Shown here piece by piece: positions 47,111-58,968 of a stretch of 64,000 bases of DNA. Source of the stretch: Pseudomonadota bacterium (lineage in GTDB: Bacteria > Pseudomonadota > Alphaproteobacteria > Rhizobiales > Hyphomicrobiaceae); the NCBI GenBank assembly GCA_023387235.1, contig JAEWIJ010000056.1:1-64000 (forward strand). The letters run 5' to 3'. A program made the position numbers and the translations under genes. Numbering within the stretch: position 1 is the first letter of the stretch; each line of letters starts with the position of its first letter. The notes beneath the pieces were generated by a model, which was given only the letters and a program-made list of their open reading frames with translations, searched no databases and was not told the origin of the DNA.

Positions 47111-47485
47111 TCAGGTTTGGGAGTCGCGCTTGTGCGCGGCGACGTAGGCGAGGAGGTCGAGCAGCCGACGCTGAAGGCTCGACGGCTGTTCCGAGAGCAG
47201 TTGATGGAGATGGCGCGCGAGGTGCGCCGCTGCCGAAGGCGCGTCCGCGCCCTTCGGAAGAACGGCAAGCCAGGCAATGAGCACAGCCTCCGGATCCTCC
47301 TCGGGCTGGATGCCGAGAAAGACGGCTTCGATCAGGCGGCCCGGATCGATCTGCCGGCCGTCTCGCTGCTGCGTGCTGAAGAACACGCGGACGTCGGAAT
47401 ACGCCGCAAGCTCTTGCGCCGCGCGCGTGCGCGTCCGGCCGAGTGGCGAACGATCGGGCCGCGACAAAAATCGCGGCACGGCCAT
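47111..47485 (-). CDS. Small conserved-looking protein between the B12 riboswitch and metE
   Basis: 124 aa, ending 21 bp before metE in the same direction, so it is in the riboswitch-controlled transcript. Largely helical, Leu/Ala/Arg-rich, with RLIEAVFLGIQPEEDPEAVL and LHQLLSEQPSSLQRRLLDLL. No signal peptide, membrane segment or known motif. I do not recognise it; its position suggests a link to folate or methionine metabolism, which is untested. Confidence 0.6.
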   Translation of the reverse strand: MAVPRFLSRPDRSPLGRTRTRAAQELAAYSDVRVFFSTQQRDGRQIDPGRLIEAVFLGIQPEEDPEAVLIAWLAVLPKGADAPSAAAHLARHLHQLLSEQPSSLQRRLLDLLAYVAAHKRDSQT

Positions 47486-47624
47486 GGCGCTAGTCGCGGT
47501 CGATGCACACGGCAGTTTGGACGAGCGGAACGGTTGCGCCGCGCGGACGCAGGTATGGCGGAGCTGTCGCGATCATTCTCTCTACCTCCGCCGATTCACC
47601 CCGACCGGCATCCATGGGGTCTAA

Positions 47625-47785
47625 TCCGGCGGTAGGTCTCCTGGCTCGCGGGCGTGAGGCGCTCGCCTTCCCGGGATCGGCAATCCCAGTGGCATATTCG
47701 AGCGCCCTTCACCGCTTACAGTTGCGGGGGCAGCTTCGGACTAGCAGGCGAGGCCTGCGCACCGAATTCCCTGTTATCCCCTCGC
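47625..47785 (-). promoter_or_regulatory. Cobalamin riboswitch upstream of metE
   Basis: On the minus strand the order is AGGGAATTCGGTG, GCTGCCCCCGCAACTGTAAG (the conserved B12-box region), GCCACTGGG with GGGAAGGCGAG, and a closing GAGCCAGGAGACCTACCGCC. This matches the AdoCbl-class riboswitch consensus. It precedes the 124-aa ORF and metE, so cobalamin should repress MetE when the B12-dependent MetH can be used. Confidence 0.92.
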
Positions 47786-47848
47786 GGGGACCGTCGGCAC
47801 TGCTGCTGTAGCAAAGGCCGGCGACATTGTCGAGCGGACTTGAACGGA

Positions 47849-48808
47849 TCAGATGTCGCCGCGCACGCCGAAGACCGCAGGCGCATTTGTCTGGACTGCG
47901 GCTTGCAATGTCTCGTTCACCATCAGGCGGAACACATCGGGCCGCGCGTAGTGTCCGGTCACGTCGAAGTCGTACTTGCCGCGCGCGACCTCACCCGGAT
48001 CGATCTCGGCCGTGAGGATGGCATCCTGATCGAACACGCGCTCGGTCAACATCTGGCCGAGCGGCCCGATGATGCAGCTTCCTCCGCGCATGAGAATGGT
48101 ATCCGGCGGGGGATCGCCGTCGATCGCGTAGTCCGCCGGATAATCGCTTCGACGCGTGAACTGGCAGGACGAGAACACGAAGCAGCGGCCCTCGAGCGCG
48201 ATGTGACGCATGGTCGAAGCCCAGGTCTCGCGATCGTCGGCAGTCGGCGCGCAGTAGAGCGAAACTCCCTTGCTGTACATCGCCATGCGCAGCATGGGCA
48301 TATAGTTCTCCCAGCAGATCACCGAGCCGAGCCGGCCGTAGGGCGTATCGAAGGCCGGCAGTGTCGAGCCGTCGCCGAAGCCCCAAACGAGGCGCTCGGC
48401 CGCAGTCGGCATGAGCTTGCGATGCTTGCCGATCATGGTGCCGTCCGGCGCGTGATGCAGCACGGTGCAATAGAGCGTGCCCTGGTCGCGCTCGATAATG
48501 CCGGTCACGAGATAGATGCCGTTCGCGGCGGCGATCTCGCCCATGCGCGCGACGTGAGGCCCCGGCACCTCGATCGCGCCATCGTAGTAGACGCGAAACG
48601 ATTCGCGGCCCGCCGCGGAGCGCGAGCCGACACGGGCACCAAAATCGAGCCCCTTGGGATAGCCGCCGACGAACGCCTCCGGGAATACGACGACCTTCGC
48701 CCCCTGCGACGCGGCCTTGGCGGCGTAGTCGCCGAGCTTCTCGATGGTTCGGGCGGGATCGAAGGCGACGGAAGCGGTCTGGACGACTGCGCCGATGAAG
48801 GGCTTCAT
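47849..48808 (-). CDS. Nitrilase / carbon-nitrogen hydrolase
   Basis: 319 aa. The catalytic Glu-Lys-Cys triad is present: VVVFPEAFVGGYPKG, GKHRKLMPTAAERLVWG, and GSVICWENYMPMLR with Cys at the nucleophile. The length and the CWENYMP motif place it with branch-1 nitrilases, which hydrolyse nitriles to acids and ammonia. It is separated from the riboswitch by about 60 bp and lies on the same strand upstream, so it has its own expression. Confidence 0.92.
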   Translation of the reverse strand: MKPFIGAVVQTASVAFDPARTIEKLGDYAAKAASQGAKVVVFPEAFVGGYPKGLDFGARVGSRSAAGRESFRVYYDGAIEVPGPHVARMGEIAAANGIYLVTGIIERDQGTLYCTVLHHAPDGTMIGKHRKLMPTAAERLVWGFGDGSTLPAFDTPYGRLGSVICWENYMPMLRMAMYSKGVSLYCAPTADDRETWASTMRHIALEGRCFVFSSCQFTRRSDYPADYAIDGDPPPDTILMRGGSCIIGPLGQMLTERVFDQDAILTAEIDPGEVARGKYDFDVTGHYARPDVFRLMVNETLQAAVQTNAPAVFGVRGDI

Positions 48809-48869
48809 GAGGGCATTCCTGATAGCGTGGACGAACGGCGGGCATACTATCGGCCCACCGTTCTCTTTG

Positions 48870-50006
48870 TCACTCCCAGCTCAACGCACCGCCGTTCTGG
48901 TATTCGATGACGCGGGTCTCGAAGAAGTTCTTCTCCTTCTTGAGATCCATCGCCTCGGACATCCAGGGGAAGGGGTTCTCCGCCTCCTTGAACACCGGCG
49001 CGAGGCCGAGCTGGGCGCAGCGGCGGTTGGCGATGAAGTGCATGTACTGCTCGCACAGCGCCGCATTGAGGCCGAGGAAGCCGCGCGGCATCGTATCGCG
49101 CCCGTAAGCCGCCTCGAGCTCGGCCGCGTCGCGCAGCATCCCGCGCACCTCGTCCTGGAAGGCCTTGGTCCACAGATCCGGATTCTCGGCCTTGATCTGG
49201 TTGATCACGTCGATGCCGAAGTTCAGATGAATGCTCTCGTCGCGCAGGATGTACTGATACTGCTCGGCGATACCGACCATCTTGTTGCGCCGACCGAGCG
49301 ACAGGATCTGCGCGAAGCCCGTGTAGAACCACATGCCCTCGAACACGACGTAGAAGGCGACGAGGTCGCGCAGGAAATCCTGATCCGCCTCGGGCGTGCC
49401 GGTCTTGAAGTCGGCATCGTCGAGGTTGCGGGTATGCTTCAGCGCCCACGCCGCCTTGTCGGTGATCGACGGCACCTCGCGGTACATATTGAATAGCTCG
49501 CCCTCATCGAGACCGAGGCTCTCGACGATGTACTGGAAGGTGTGCGTGTGCACGGCCTCCTCGAACGCCTGGCGCAGGAGGTACTGGCGGCACTCAGGGT
49601 TGGTGAGATGGCGATAAATGGCGAGCACGATGTTGTTGGCCACCAGCGACTCGGACGCCGCGAAGAAACCGAGATTACGCTTGATCGCGCGGCGCTCGTC
49701 GTCGGTCAGGCCATTGCGCGACTTCCACAGCGCGATGTCGGCCTGCATCGAGACCTCGGTCGGCATCCAGTGGTTGTTGCAGCCGGCGAGGTACTTCTCC
49801 CACGCCCACTTGTACTTCAGCGGCAGGAGCTGGTTCACGTCGGCGCGGCAGTTGATCATCCGCTTGTCGTCGACCGACACGCGGGCGCCGCCGCGTTCGA
49901 TCTCGCCGAGGCCTGTACTATCGGCAGGAAGCTCGGGTGCCTTCGGTTGGGGGTTGCGGGCCGCAGGCGTTGGTGCCGGTGCTGCGGGCTCTGACCAGTC
50001 GAGCAT
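48870..50006 (-). CDS. nrdB: Ribonucleotide reductase small subunit, class Ic (Mn/Fe) type
   Basis: 378 aa from ATG 50006, with GGAG eight bases upstream (an ATG three codons earlier sits too close to it). The metal site reads FFAASESLV (Glu119 replaces the usual Asp), FEEAVHTHTF (Glu150, His153), FYVVFEGMWF and RDESIHLNFG. The residue in the place of the radical Tyr is Phe157 (HTHTF). Glu-for-Asp plus Phe-for-Tyr is the signature of class Ic R2, where a Mn(IV)/Fe(III) centre replaces the tyrosyl radical, as in Chlamydia trachomatis. It follows nrdA by about 30 bp. Confidence 0.9.
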   Translation of the reverse strand: MLDWSEPAAPAPTPAARNPQPKAPELPADSTGLGEIERGGARVSVDDKRMINCRADVNQLLPLKYKWAWEKYLAGCNNHWMPTEVSMQADIALWKSRNGLTDDERRAIKRNLGFFAASESLVANNIVLAIYRHLTNPECRQYLLRQAFEEAVHTHTFQYIVESLGLDEGELFNMYREVPSITDKAAWALKHTRNLDDADFKTGTPEADQDFLRDLVAFYVVFEGMWFYTGFAQILSLGRRNKMVGIAEQYQYILRDESIHLNFGIDVINQIKAENPDLWTKAFQDEVRGMLRDAAELEAAYGRDTMPRGFLGLNAALCEQYMHFIANRRCAQLGLAPVFKEAENPFPWMSEAMDLKKEKNFFETRVIEYQNGGALSWE

Positions 50007-50042
50007 TGCCGTCATCTCCGTATTTGAATGCTTGTTGTCGGC

Positions 50043-52922
<2,880 letters not shown>

Positions 52923-53054
52923 CGGCTTGACCCCTTCCGATCAGGGGGCATGGGCCGAGCGGGCGCGAGCGAAGGTGGGCATGACAGCCCGGGACGCGGC
53001 ACGAACCTGCCAGCGACCACCGGGACACCCCGCCCGAGGACGTTGCTCATTGCT

Positions 53055-53212
53055 GTCGCGGCAGGTCTCCGGGCTTGTGGGTCGCAGCACTTTTCCGACC
53101 TTCCCAGGATCGTGCGATCCCAGTGGTTTGAGCTGGAAAAGTGCTCGCCACTTACCGTTGCGGGGGCAGCGCCGGAATCGCCAGATGAGGCTCACCAGCT
53201 TCCCTCTTAGCC
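53055..53212 (-). promoter_or_regulatory. Cobalamin riboswitch upstream of nrdAB
   Basis: On the minus strand: AAGAGGGAAGCTGGTGAG, GCTGCCCCCGCAACGGTAAG, then CCACTGGGATCGCACGATCC followed by GGGAAGGTCGGAAAAG and a closing GACCTGCCGCG. The core elements match the B12 riboswitch. It lies about 130-290 bp upstream of the nrdA GTG. Repression of the B12-independent RNR by cobalamin implies a B12-dependent NrdJ elsewhere in the genome. Confidence 0.92.
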
Positions 53213-53373
53213 CGAAACCCAGAAGGTTTCAGGACCACGACGCCTATATCTAGTTGCGATTCGCATATAAGCCGCAAGAGCTCGTGTCGAGCACTTGACG
53301 GATGCACATCGCGCCAACGGGGTTTCCAACAGCCTTGGGGCACTGGCCTCGCCCCCACTGTCACGTATGCTGC

Positions 53374-53598
53374 TCAGCGCGCGTTGCTGAGGCAGTATGC
53401 AGTATTGCTCTGCGACAAGTGCGCCAGCTTGGACATAGCGATCGGCGCCTTCATGCGGAACGGCAGGCCGACGAGCTTCGGCCCGCTGCCTTCGGGCAGG
53501 CGCGTCATGCCGGGGTAGAACGTCACCTCGTCGCGGCCCGCAAAGAAGCTCGGTCTCAGCGTCACATCGAGACGCTCACTGCTTCCTGATCCAGCCAA
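53374..53598 (-). pseudogene. Arylsulfatase fragment
   Basis: A 74-codon minus-strand frame with RPSFFAGRDEVTFYPGMTR and LPEGSGPKLVGLPFRMKA resembles the internal C-terminal region of arylsulfatases. The intact sulfatase upstream has the equivalent YYPGTQMVPSNAAPQLTN. There is no catalytic domain, so it looks like a relic of a second sulfatase. Coordinates are approximate. Confidence 0.55.
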
Positions 53599-53604
53599 TG
53601 CATT

Positions 53605-56001
53605 TCACTGCCGGGCGAGATACATCTTCACTTTTGCTTCGAGATCTTCCGGCGCCTCGCCGGAGACATCGACCAGCACCTTCTTCACTTGACCGGTAAA
53701 GCGGAACGGCGAGCTGTACTCGTCATCGAGCATGACCGGCGATCCGCTATCCGCGCCGACCGACACTCCAGCAGCCAGGCCAAGCGTGAGTGGGATGGTC
53801 ACCGAGAGATCGCCGCTGCCGACCGGCTTGCCGTCGACGAACAGCTTGATATTCGCAGGCACGCCCTTGCCTTTCGGGATGTCGGGCTTTCCGGTCGGCG
53901 TGAATTCGAAGGTAAAGACGTGATCTCCTTCGGGTACGCCACCGCCGTTGGACTGAACTTTGAAGCGCTGGTCGGCGACGTAGTTGTATCCATACGTGAG
54001 CTTGCCGTCCTTGATGTAGAAGGCAAAGCCACCATCGTTTCCGCCCATGGAGAACAGCACGCCCTCCGCGCCGCCCTTTGGCACCGACGCGTGCACGGAC
54101 ACCGCGTGCGGCACATTGGTCAACTGCGGAGCGGCATTGGATGGCACCATCTGGGTGCCAGGATAGTAGATGTATTTGGTGCGATTGGCGGCGATCTGCG
54201 GGCGGCGCTCACCGAGGCGCGCGGTGCCACGGCTGTCGATCGGCAGCACGTCGTATTTGCCCGCTTCGACGTACCACATGCCGATCATCTCGATCAGCTT
54301 GGCGCGGTTCTCGTCGGCGAGATTCTTGGTCTCGGAAAAGTCCTCCGCCACTTTGTACAGCTCCCACCCCTTGGCATCGAGTTCGTTGAGCTTGTCATGG
54401 TCGATGGGAGCGCCGAACTGCAGGCCGGATTCCACGAATGATATGCCTGGCCACGGACACACGGCGCGCCAGCCATCATGATAGATCGAGCGGTGGCCGA
54501 ACATCTCGAAGTACTGTGTCTTGTGCAGGGCATCCGCCTTAGCGTTGTCGAATGAGGTCTTGAGGCTGAAGCCCTGGAGAGGAGACTGCGTCACGCCGCG
54601 AATTTGAGTGGGTGGCTCGATGTCGAGGCAATCGAGCACGGTCGGCACCATATCTATGGCGTGGCAGTACTGCATGCGAATCTCGCCCTTGGCCTTGATG
54701 CCTTTTGGCCAACAGACGATGAACGGGTCTGCCACGCCGCCGCGATACGTCTCGCGCTTCCAGCGGCGGAACGGTGTATTGCCGGCATGTGTCCAGCCCC
54801 AGGGATAGTGGTTGAAGTATTTGGGGCCGCCAATGTCGTCGATGGCGGCGAGGTTCTGCTCGAGGCTGTCGGGCACGTTGTTGAAAAACTTGCCCTCGTT
54901 CACCGACCCCGTCGGGCCGCCCTCGGCGCTGGCACCGTTATCAGAGATCAGCATGATCAGCGTATTCTCGTATTCGCCGATCTCCTTCAAGAAGGCGATC
55001 AGCTCGCCGATGTAGTGGTCCGTGTGCTCGAGAAAGCCGGCAAAGACCTCCATCATGCGCGCGTAGAGCCGACGCTCGTCCGCCGACAGCTTGCTCCAGT
55101 CCTGCACGTCGGGGTCATGACGTGACAGTGTCGTACCCTTCGGGAGGATGCCCAGCTTCATCTGACGGGCGAACGTCTCCTCGCGATAGGCATCCCAGCC
55201 TTTGTCGAATTTGCCTTTGTACTTGTCGGCCCACTCCTTCGGGACGTGGTGCGGTGCGTGCTGTGCGCCAGTGCAGAAGTACATGAAGAAGGGCTTGTCC
55301 GGCGCGACCTGCTTGGCGTCGGCGATCATCGCCCTCGCCTTTTCGACGAGGTCGGGTGTGAGATGGTAGCCCTCCTCCGGTGTTTTCTCAGGCTCGGTTT
55401 GTGAGTTGTCGCGGACGAGTTCGGGGTAGTACTGATGCGTGTCGCCGCCGAGAAAGCCGAAGTAGCGTTCAAATCCGCGTCCCAGCGGCCATCGATCATA
55501 GGGGCCGGCGGCAGATGTCTGCTCTGCCGGTGTCAGATGCCATTTGCCGATGGCGTAGGTGTTGTAGCCGTTCTGAAGCAGAACCTCCGATAGGAAGCCG
55601 TTCTCGAAGGGAATGATGCCGTTGCCGCCGGGATAGCCCGTCGACCCTTCGGTGATGCAGGACATGCCATTGGAGTGATGATTGCGGCCCGTGAGCATGC
55701 ACGAGCGGGACGGCGAGCAGAGCGCCGTCGTGTGCATGTTGTTGTAGAGAAGCCCATCCTTTGCCAGTGCATCGATGTTCGGCGTGTTGATCGGACTGCC
55801 GTAGCAGCCGAGATGGCCGAAGCCCGTATCGTCGAGCACGATGAAAAGCACATTCGGCGCACCATTCTTCGCCCGCCTCGGCGCAGGCCACGCAGGCTTC
55901 GATTCATCGAACGTCCGCCCGATCACGCCTGGAAATGACTGTCCTGGCTGATACTCCGTGAGGCCACTTGCTTTGTCGCGGCCGTTAGACGCCTTCGCCA
56001 T
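53605..56001 (-). CDS. Arylsulfatase (type I, formylglycine)
   Basis: 798 aa from ATG 55999-56001, preceded by GGAGCTGAAGAA; a start at 56046 is less likely. VLFIVLDDTGFGHLGCYGS provides the metal-binding Asp pair, and CSPSRSCMLTGRN is the C-x-P-x-R sulfatase signature whose Cys becomes formylglycine. IMLISDNGASAEGG and HYPWGWTHAGNTPFR complete the site. The C-terminal 250 residues form a separate beta-sandwich. No secretion signal is evident. It hydrolyses sulfate esters; the substrate is unknown. Confidence 0.93.
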   Translation of the reverse strand: MAKASNGRDKASGLTEYQPGQSFPGVIGRTFDESKPAWPAPRRAKNGAPNVLFIVLDDTGFGHLGCYGSPINTPNIDALAKDGLLYNNMHTTALCSPSRSCMLTGRNHHSNGMSCITEGSTGYPGGNGIIPFENGFLSEVLLQNGYNTYAIGKWHLTPAEQTSAAGPYDRWPLGRGFERYFGFLGGDTHQYYPELVRDNSQTEPEKTPEEGYHLTPDLVEKARAMIADAKQVAPDKPFFMYFCTGAQHAPHHVPKEWADKYKGKFDKGWDAYREETFARQMKLGILPKGTTLSRHDPDVQDWSKLSADERRLYARMMEVFAGFLEHTDHYIGELIAFLKEIGEYENTLIMLISDNGASAEGGPTGSVNEGKFFNNVPDSLEQNLAAIDDIGGPKYFNHYPWGWTHAGNTPFRRWKRETYRGGVADPFIVCWPKGIKAKGEIRMQYCHAIDMVPTVLDCLDIEPPTQIRGVTQSPLQGFSLKTSFDNAKADALHKTQYFEMFGHRSIYHDGWRAVCPWPGISFVESGLQFGAPIDHDKLNELDAKGWELYKVAEDFSETKNLADENRAKLIEMIGMWYVEAGKYDVLPIDSRGTARLGERRPQIAANRTKYIYYPGTQMVPSNAAPQLTNVPHAVSVHASVPKGGAEGVLFSMGGNDGGFAFYIKDGKLTYGYNYVADQRFKVQSNGGGVPEGDHVFTFEFTPTGKPDIPKGKGVPANIKLFVDGKPVGSGDLSVTIPLTLGLAAGVSVGADSGSPVMLDDEYSSPFRFTGQVKKVLVDVSGEAPEDLEAKVKMYLARQ

Positions 56002-56419
56002 TTCTTCAGCTCCTCCGATCAGGGAAAACCAACCGGTGGTCACCACTGCGAGAGAACCCCCTGAGAGATCACAGCTCTCAGCGAGGCGAGGTGAACCTGC
56101 TCGGCAACGAGATGATTACCGGCGCGCGAAACGCCGGCCATCGGGGGAAACCCCCAACGACCCGGCCTAAGGCTCCATCTGCGTTCGATGCGTGCAAGGG
56201 ACTCGCCCGATCGCTTCGCGGGTGATTGCGGTCACACGATCAGAGCCGATCCGCGGTGAGCAACAAGATCGGAGATGTTTGCGTCCAGCAGCCGATCCAT
56301 ACATGCGCTCGTTCGACCGGGGTGCCCCGCTTGCTGCAACTGCCCAGGGCCGCTTGGGGCCAATAGCAGACATCGACCATTGTCTAGAATGCTGTTGGCA
56401 CTCAGTAGCGCGGCCTACT
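56002..56419. other. 418-bp intergenic region with repeat-like sequence
   Basis: No gene is credible here. A minus-strand frame at 56167-56373 begins MSAIGPKRPWAVAASGAP, a translated motif I associate with dispersed non-coding repeats annotated as spurious proteins in Rhizobiales. It may be a degenerate repeat copy. The sulfatase promoter must also lie in this region. Confidence 0.3.
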
Positions 56420-57394
56420 TCAGTTCATGTGCTTGCCGAGGAACGACAGCACTTTCTCGGGATGGCGGCCGAACCAGTTGTAGCCGTCCTTGAAGCGCGC
56501 GGTCGTGCCCTCGATCCAGTGAAGCTCCTTGTCGCTGCTGGCGAGCGCGTCGAACGTGCTCTGCGCGTCGGTCGGATTCTCGATGATGGCATCGTCTTTC
56601 ACCTGCCACATCAGGAGGGGGAGCTTGACGTTCGGAGCCCAGAGCTTGCCCGACATGTCAGCGGCGGCGAAACCGCCGAGCTTCAATAGCTCCAGGTCGA
56701 TCAGCTCCTGATACTGCGAGATGCCCTGGGCCGCCGAAATCTTGGCGAACACCGACGACATGTTGGGCACCAGCGGGCTCGCCAGACACTTCACGTTCTC
56801 GAACAGCTCGGGATGCTTGGTGATGGCCGCATACTGTGAAACACCGCCGAGGCACTGGCTGAACAGAGCGACCTTCATCTTGCCGAGGCGCGGATGCGCA
56901 TCGACGAACTTCTTCACGCCGACGCAATCACGCCATTCCCACTGGCCGACGCCGCAGACACCGCCGTTTGCAGCGCCGCTCTGTCCGTGATTGCGGAAGT
57001 CATAAGTCAGCACGTTATAGCCGGCATCGGTGAGGTGCTTGTACTGGATGACGAAGTCGATCTCGACCGGCTCGATGAAATTGCTCCACGGCTCGCCCAT
57101 GTGGCCGGGATAGCCAGCGCGGCACATTGGCAGGGCGTGGTTGAAGATGACCAGCTTGTTGCTCTCGCCGCCCTTGGCGGGGATGTACCAAGCTTCGAGC
57201 GGTGTGCCGTCGTCCGAAAGAATGGACAGATCATGCCAGCCCTTCATGCCGTACTCGTCGGGGTTCTTGAAGATGAAGCTGCGCGGCATCTTCACCATGC
57301 CGACGAGCGCGTTGACCTTGGCGTGATCCGCCTTGGAGATGGTCTTCTCCTGCTCCTGGGCCTTCTGCATTCGCTCCTTCGATATTCCGGTCAT
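56420..57394 (-). CDS. Alpha/beta hydrolase with Cys at the nucleophile position
   Basis: 324 aa from ATG 57392-57394 with GAGGAG upstream. The oxyanion region is visible (VIFNHALPMCRAGYPGH), and the nucleophile elbow, normally G-x-S-x-G, reads FSQCLGGVSQY, so Cys should be the nucleophile as in dienelactone hydrolases. The acid lies in VKDDAIIENPT; the His near HWIEGT or GRHPEKV. No signal peptide. It is divergent from the LysR gene, which may control it. Confidence 0.78.
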   Translation of the reverse strand: MTGISKERMQKAQEQEKTISKADHAKVNALVGMVKMPRSFIFKNPDEYGMKGWHDLSILSDDGTPLEAWYIPAKGGESNKLVIFNHALPMCRAGYPGHMGEPWSNFIEPVEIDFVIQYKHLTDAGYNVLTYDFRNHGQSGAANGGVCGVGQWEWRDCVGVKKFVDAHPRLGKMKVALFSQCLGGVSQYAAITKHPELFENVKCLASPLVPNMSSVFAKISAAQGISQYQELIDLELLKLGGFAAADMSGKLWAPNVKLPLLMWQVKDDAIIENPTDAQSTFDALASSDKELHWIEGTTARFKDGYNWFGRHPEKVLSFLGKHMN

Positions 57395-57478
57395 CACCAA
57401 TACTCCTCTGTTTCATTGGAGACCCGTCGCCTCGATCACGACGGCATGGTCGGAAGGTAGCGCATTGTCTGCTCATCG

Positions 57479-57493
57479 ATTAGATGGGATAAT
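57479..57493. promoter_or_regulatory. LysR-type T-N11-A dyad in the divergent region
   Basis: ATTAGATGGGATAAT carries ATTA-N7-TAAT, fitting the T-N11-A LysR-box rule. It is 29 bp before the LysR start and 85 bp before the hydrolase start, where such operators usually lie. Confidence 0.4.
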
Positions 57494-57521
57494 GTGTATG
57501 AACCTAGAAGCATGGTGATGA

Positions 57522-58427
57522 ATGCGGCGCGAGGACATGGCCGACCTGACGGCCTTCGTGGTCGTCGCGGAGGCGAAAAACTTCACACGGGCGGCGGCGA
57601 AGCTCGATCTGTCGCAATCGGCACTCAGCCAGATTGTCCGCCGGCTGGAGGCGCGTCTCGGCGTGCGGCTGCTGGCCCGCACCACGCGGAGCGTCGCACC
57701 TACGGAAGCGGGGGAGCGGTTGCTGCAGTCGCTGGCGCCGATGCTGCACGATATCGATCAGCGCATTGCCGATCTCAGCACGTTCCGCGACAAGCCCGCA
57801 GGAACGATCCGCATCACGACGGTCGAGCATGCGGCCAAGACGATTCTGCGTCCGGCTCTCAGCAGGCTTCTCCCTGACTATCCCGACATCACTGTGGAGA
57901 TCATCATCGACTATGGGCTCACCGACATCGTGGCCGATCGCTTCGATGCCGGCGTTCGGCTGGGCGAGCACGTGGCCAAGGATATGATCGCGGTGCCGAT
58001 CGGGCCTGAGATTCCGATGGCGATCGTCGGCTCGCCCAAATACTTCCGCAAGCTTGCGCAGCCGACCCATCCCGATCAGCTCGTTGCACACCGCTGCATC
58101 AATCTGAGGCTCCCCACCTCGGGCACGCTGAACGCTTGGCGGTTCGTCAAAGGCGAGCGGGAGACGCGCGTGCGCGTCGAGGGGCCACTCATCTTCAATA
58201 CCATCGATCTTATCCAGGACGCAGCACTCGACGGCCTCGGCTTGGCCTACCTGCCACTGGATCAGGTGGAGAAGCTCATCAAGACGGGGCGGCTCAAGCG
58301 TGTGCTGGCCCAATGGTCGCCGCCATTACCGGCTTACCATCTCTACTATCCCAGCCGCCGGCACGCTTCACCCGCTTTCAAGCTGCTAGTCGATGTTCTT
58401 AGGTTCAGGCCAGCAGGCAAAGCGTAG
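57522..58427 (+). CDS. LysR-family transcriptional regulator
   Basis: 301 aa. An N-terminal winged helix (FVVVAEAKNFTRAAAKLDLS, QSALSQIVRRLEARLGVRLL) is followed by a periplasmic-binding-like effector domain from about residue 90. CrgA/DmlR-like members act locally. It is divergent from the hydrolase and probably regulates the hydrolase-sulfatase pair; the inducer is unknown. Confidence 0.93.
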   Translation: MRREDMADLTAFVVVAEAKNFTRAAAKLDLSQSALSQIVRRLEARLGVRLLARTTRSVAPTEAGERLLQSLAPMLHDIDQRIADLSTFRDKPAGTIRITTVEHAAKTILRPALSRLLPDYPDITVEIIIDYGLTDIVADRFDAGVRLGEHVAKDMIAVPIGPEIPMAIVGSPKYFRKLAQPTHPDQLVAHRCINLRLPTSGTLNAWRFVKGERETRVRVEGPLIFNTIDLIQDAALDGLGLAYLPLDQVEKLIKTGRLKRVLAQWSPPLPAYHLYYPSRRHASPAFKLLVDVLRFRPAGKA

Positions 58428-58700
58428 TCAGCAGCTGTAAACTGTCCGTTCAGGGTCATTCTTGTCGACCGGCGGGTCGCTCTTGAGATCTGCTTGCCGT
58501 GCTAAAGCTGACGTGCGCCAGCGACTGAGCACCAAATCACAGCATGGGTGTGCGACGGCGATCCTCACGAAAGGAAATGGGCCGCAGTCCCCTTAAGGCG
58601 CGTCCTCGAACACCTTGCACAGAGGCCGCATCTCGCGTGATCCCGGCGTGACCCGGAAATCTACACCACCAAAGAACACAAAGCTAAGATATTGAAATCA

Positions 58701-58775
58701 TGGAGCGGGCGATCGGGATCGAACCGACGACATTCAGCTTGGGAAGCTGACGTTCTACCACTGAACTACGCCCGC
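58701..58775 (-). tRNA. tRNA-Gly (CCC)
   Basis: 75 nt including CCA. Acceptor GCGGGCG/CGCCCGC, D arm GTTC...GAAC, anticodon stem TCAGC/GCTGA with loop TTCCCAA (anticodon CCC), T arm GGTTCGATCCC. All arms close. Confidence 0.95.
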
Positions 58776-58968
58776 ATTTCAGAGGATTGGAGCACTCCGC
58801 GGCAAGATCAGACGAACCCCGCGAAGCCCCAGCTCCCTCGAATCTGCTCCAATACCACCGCTTCGGCGCACCGTCACCCCACCTTCCGCACCGATCGCTC
58901 GGGATGGTGCGCCCCATGCCGGAGGTCGGCGCGCCTCGTTTGAACTTTTTGCGGTGCAGCGCGTTTTA

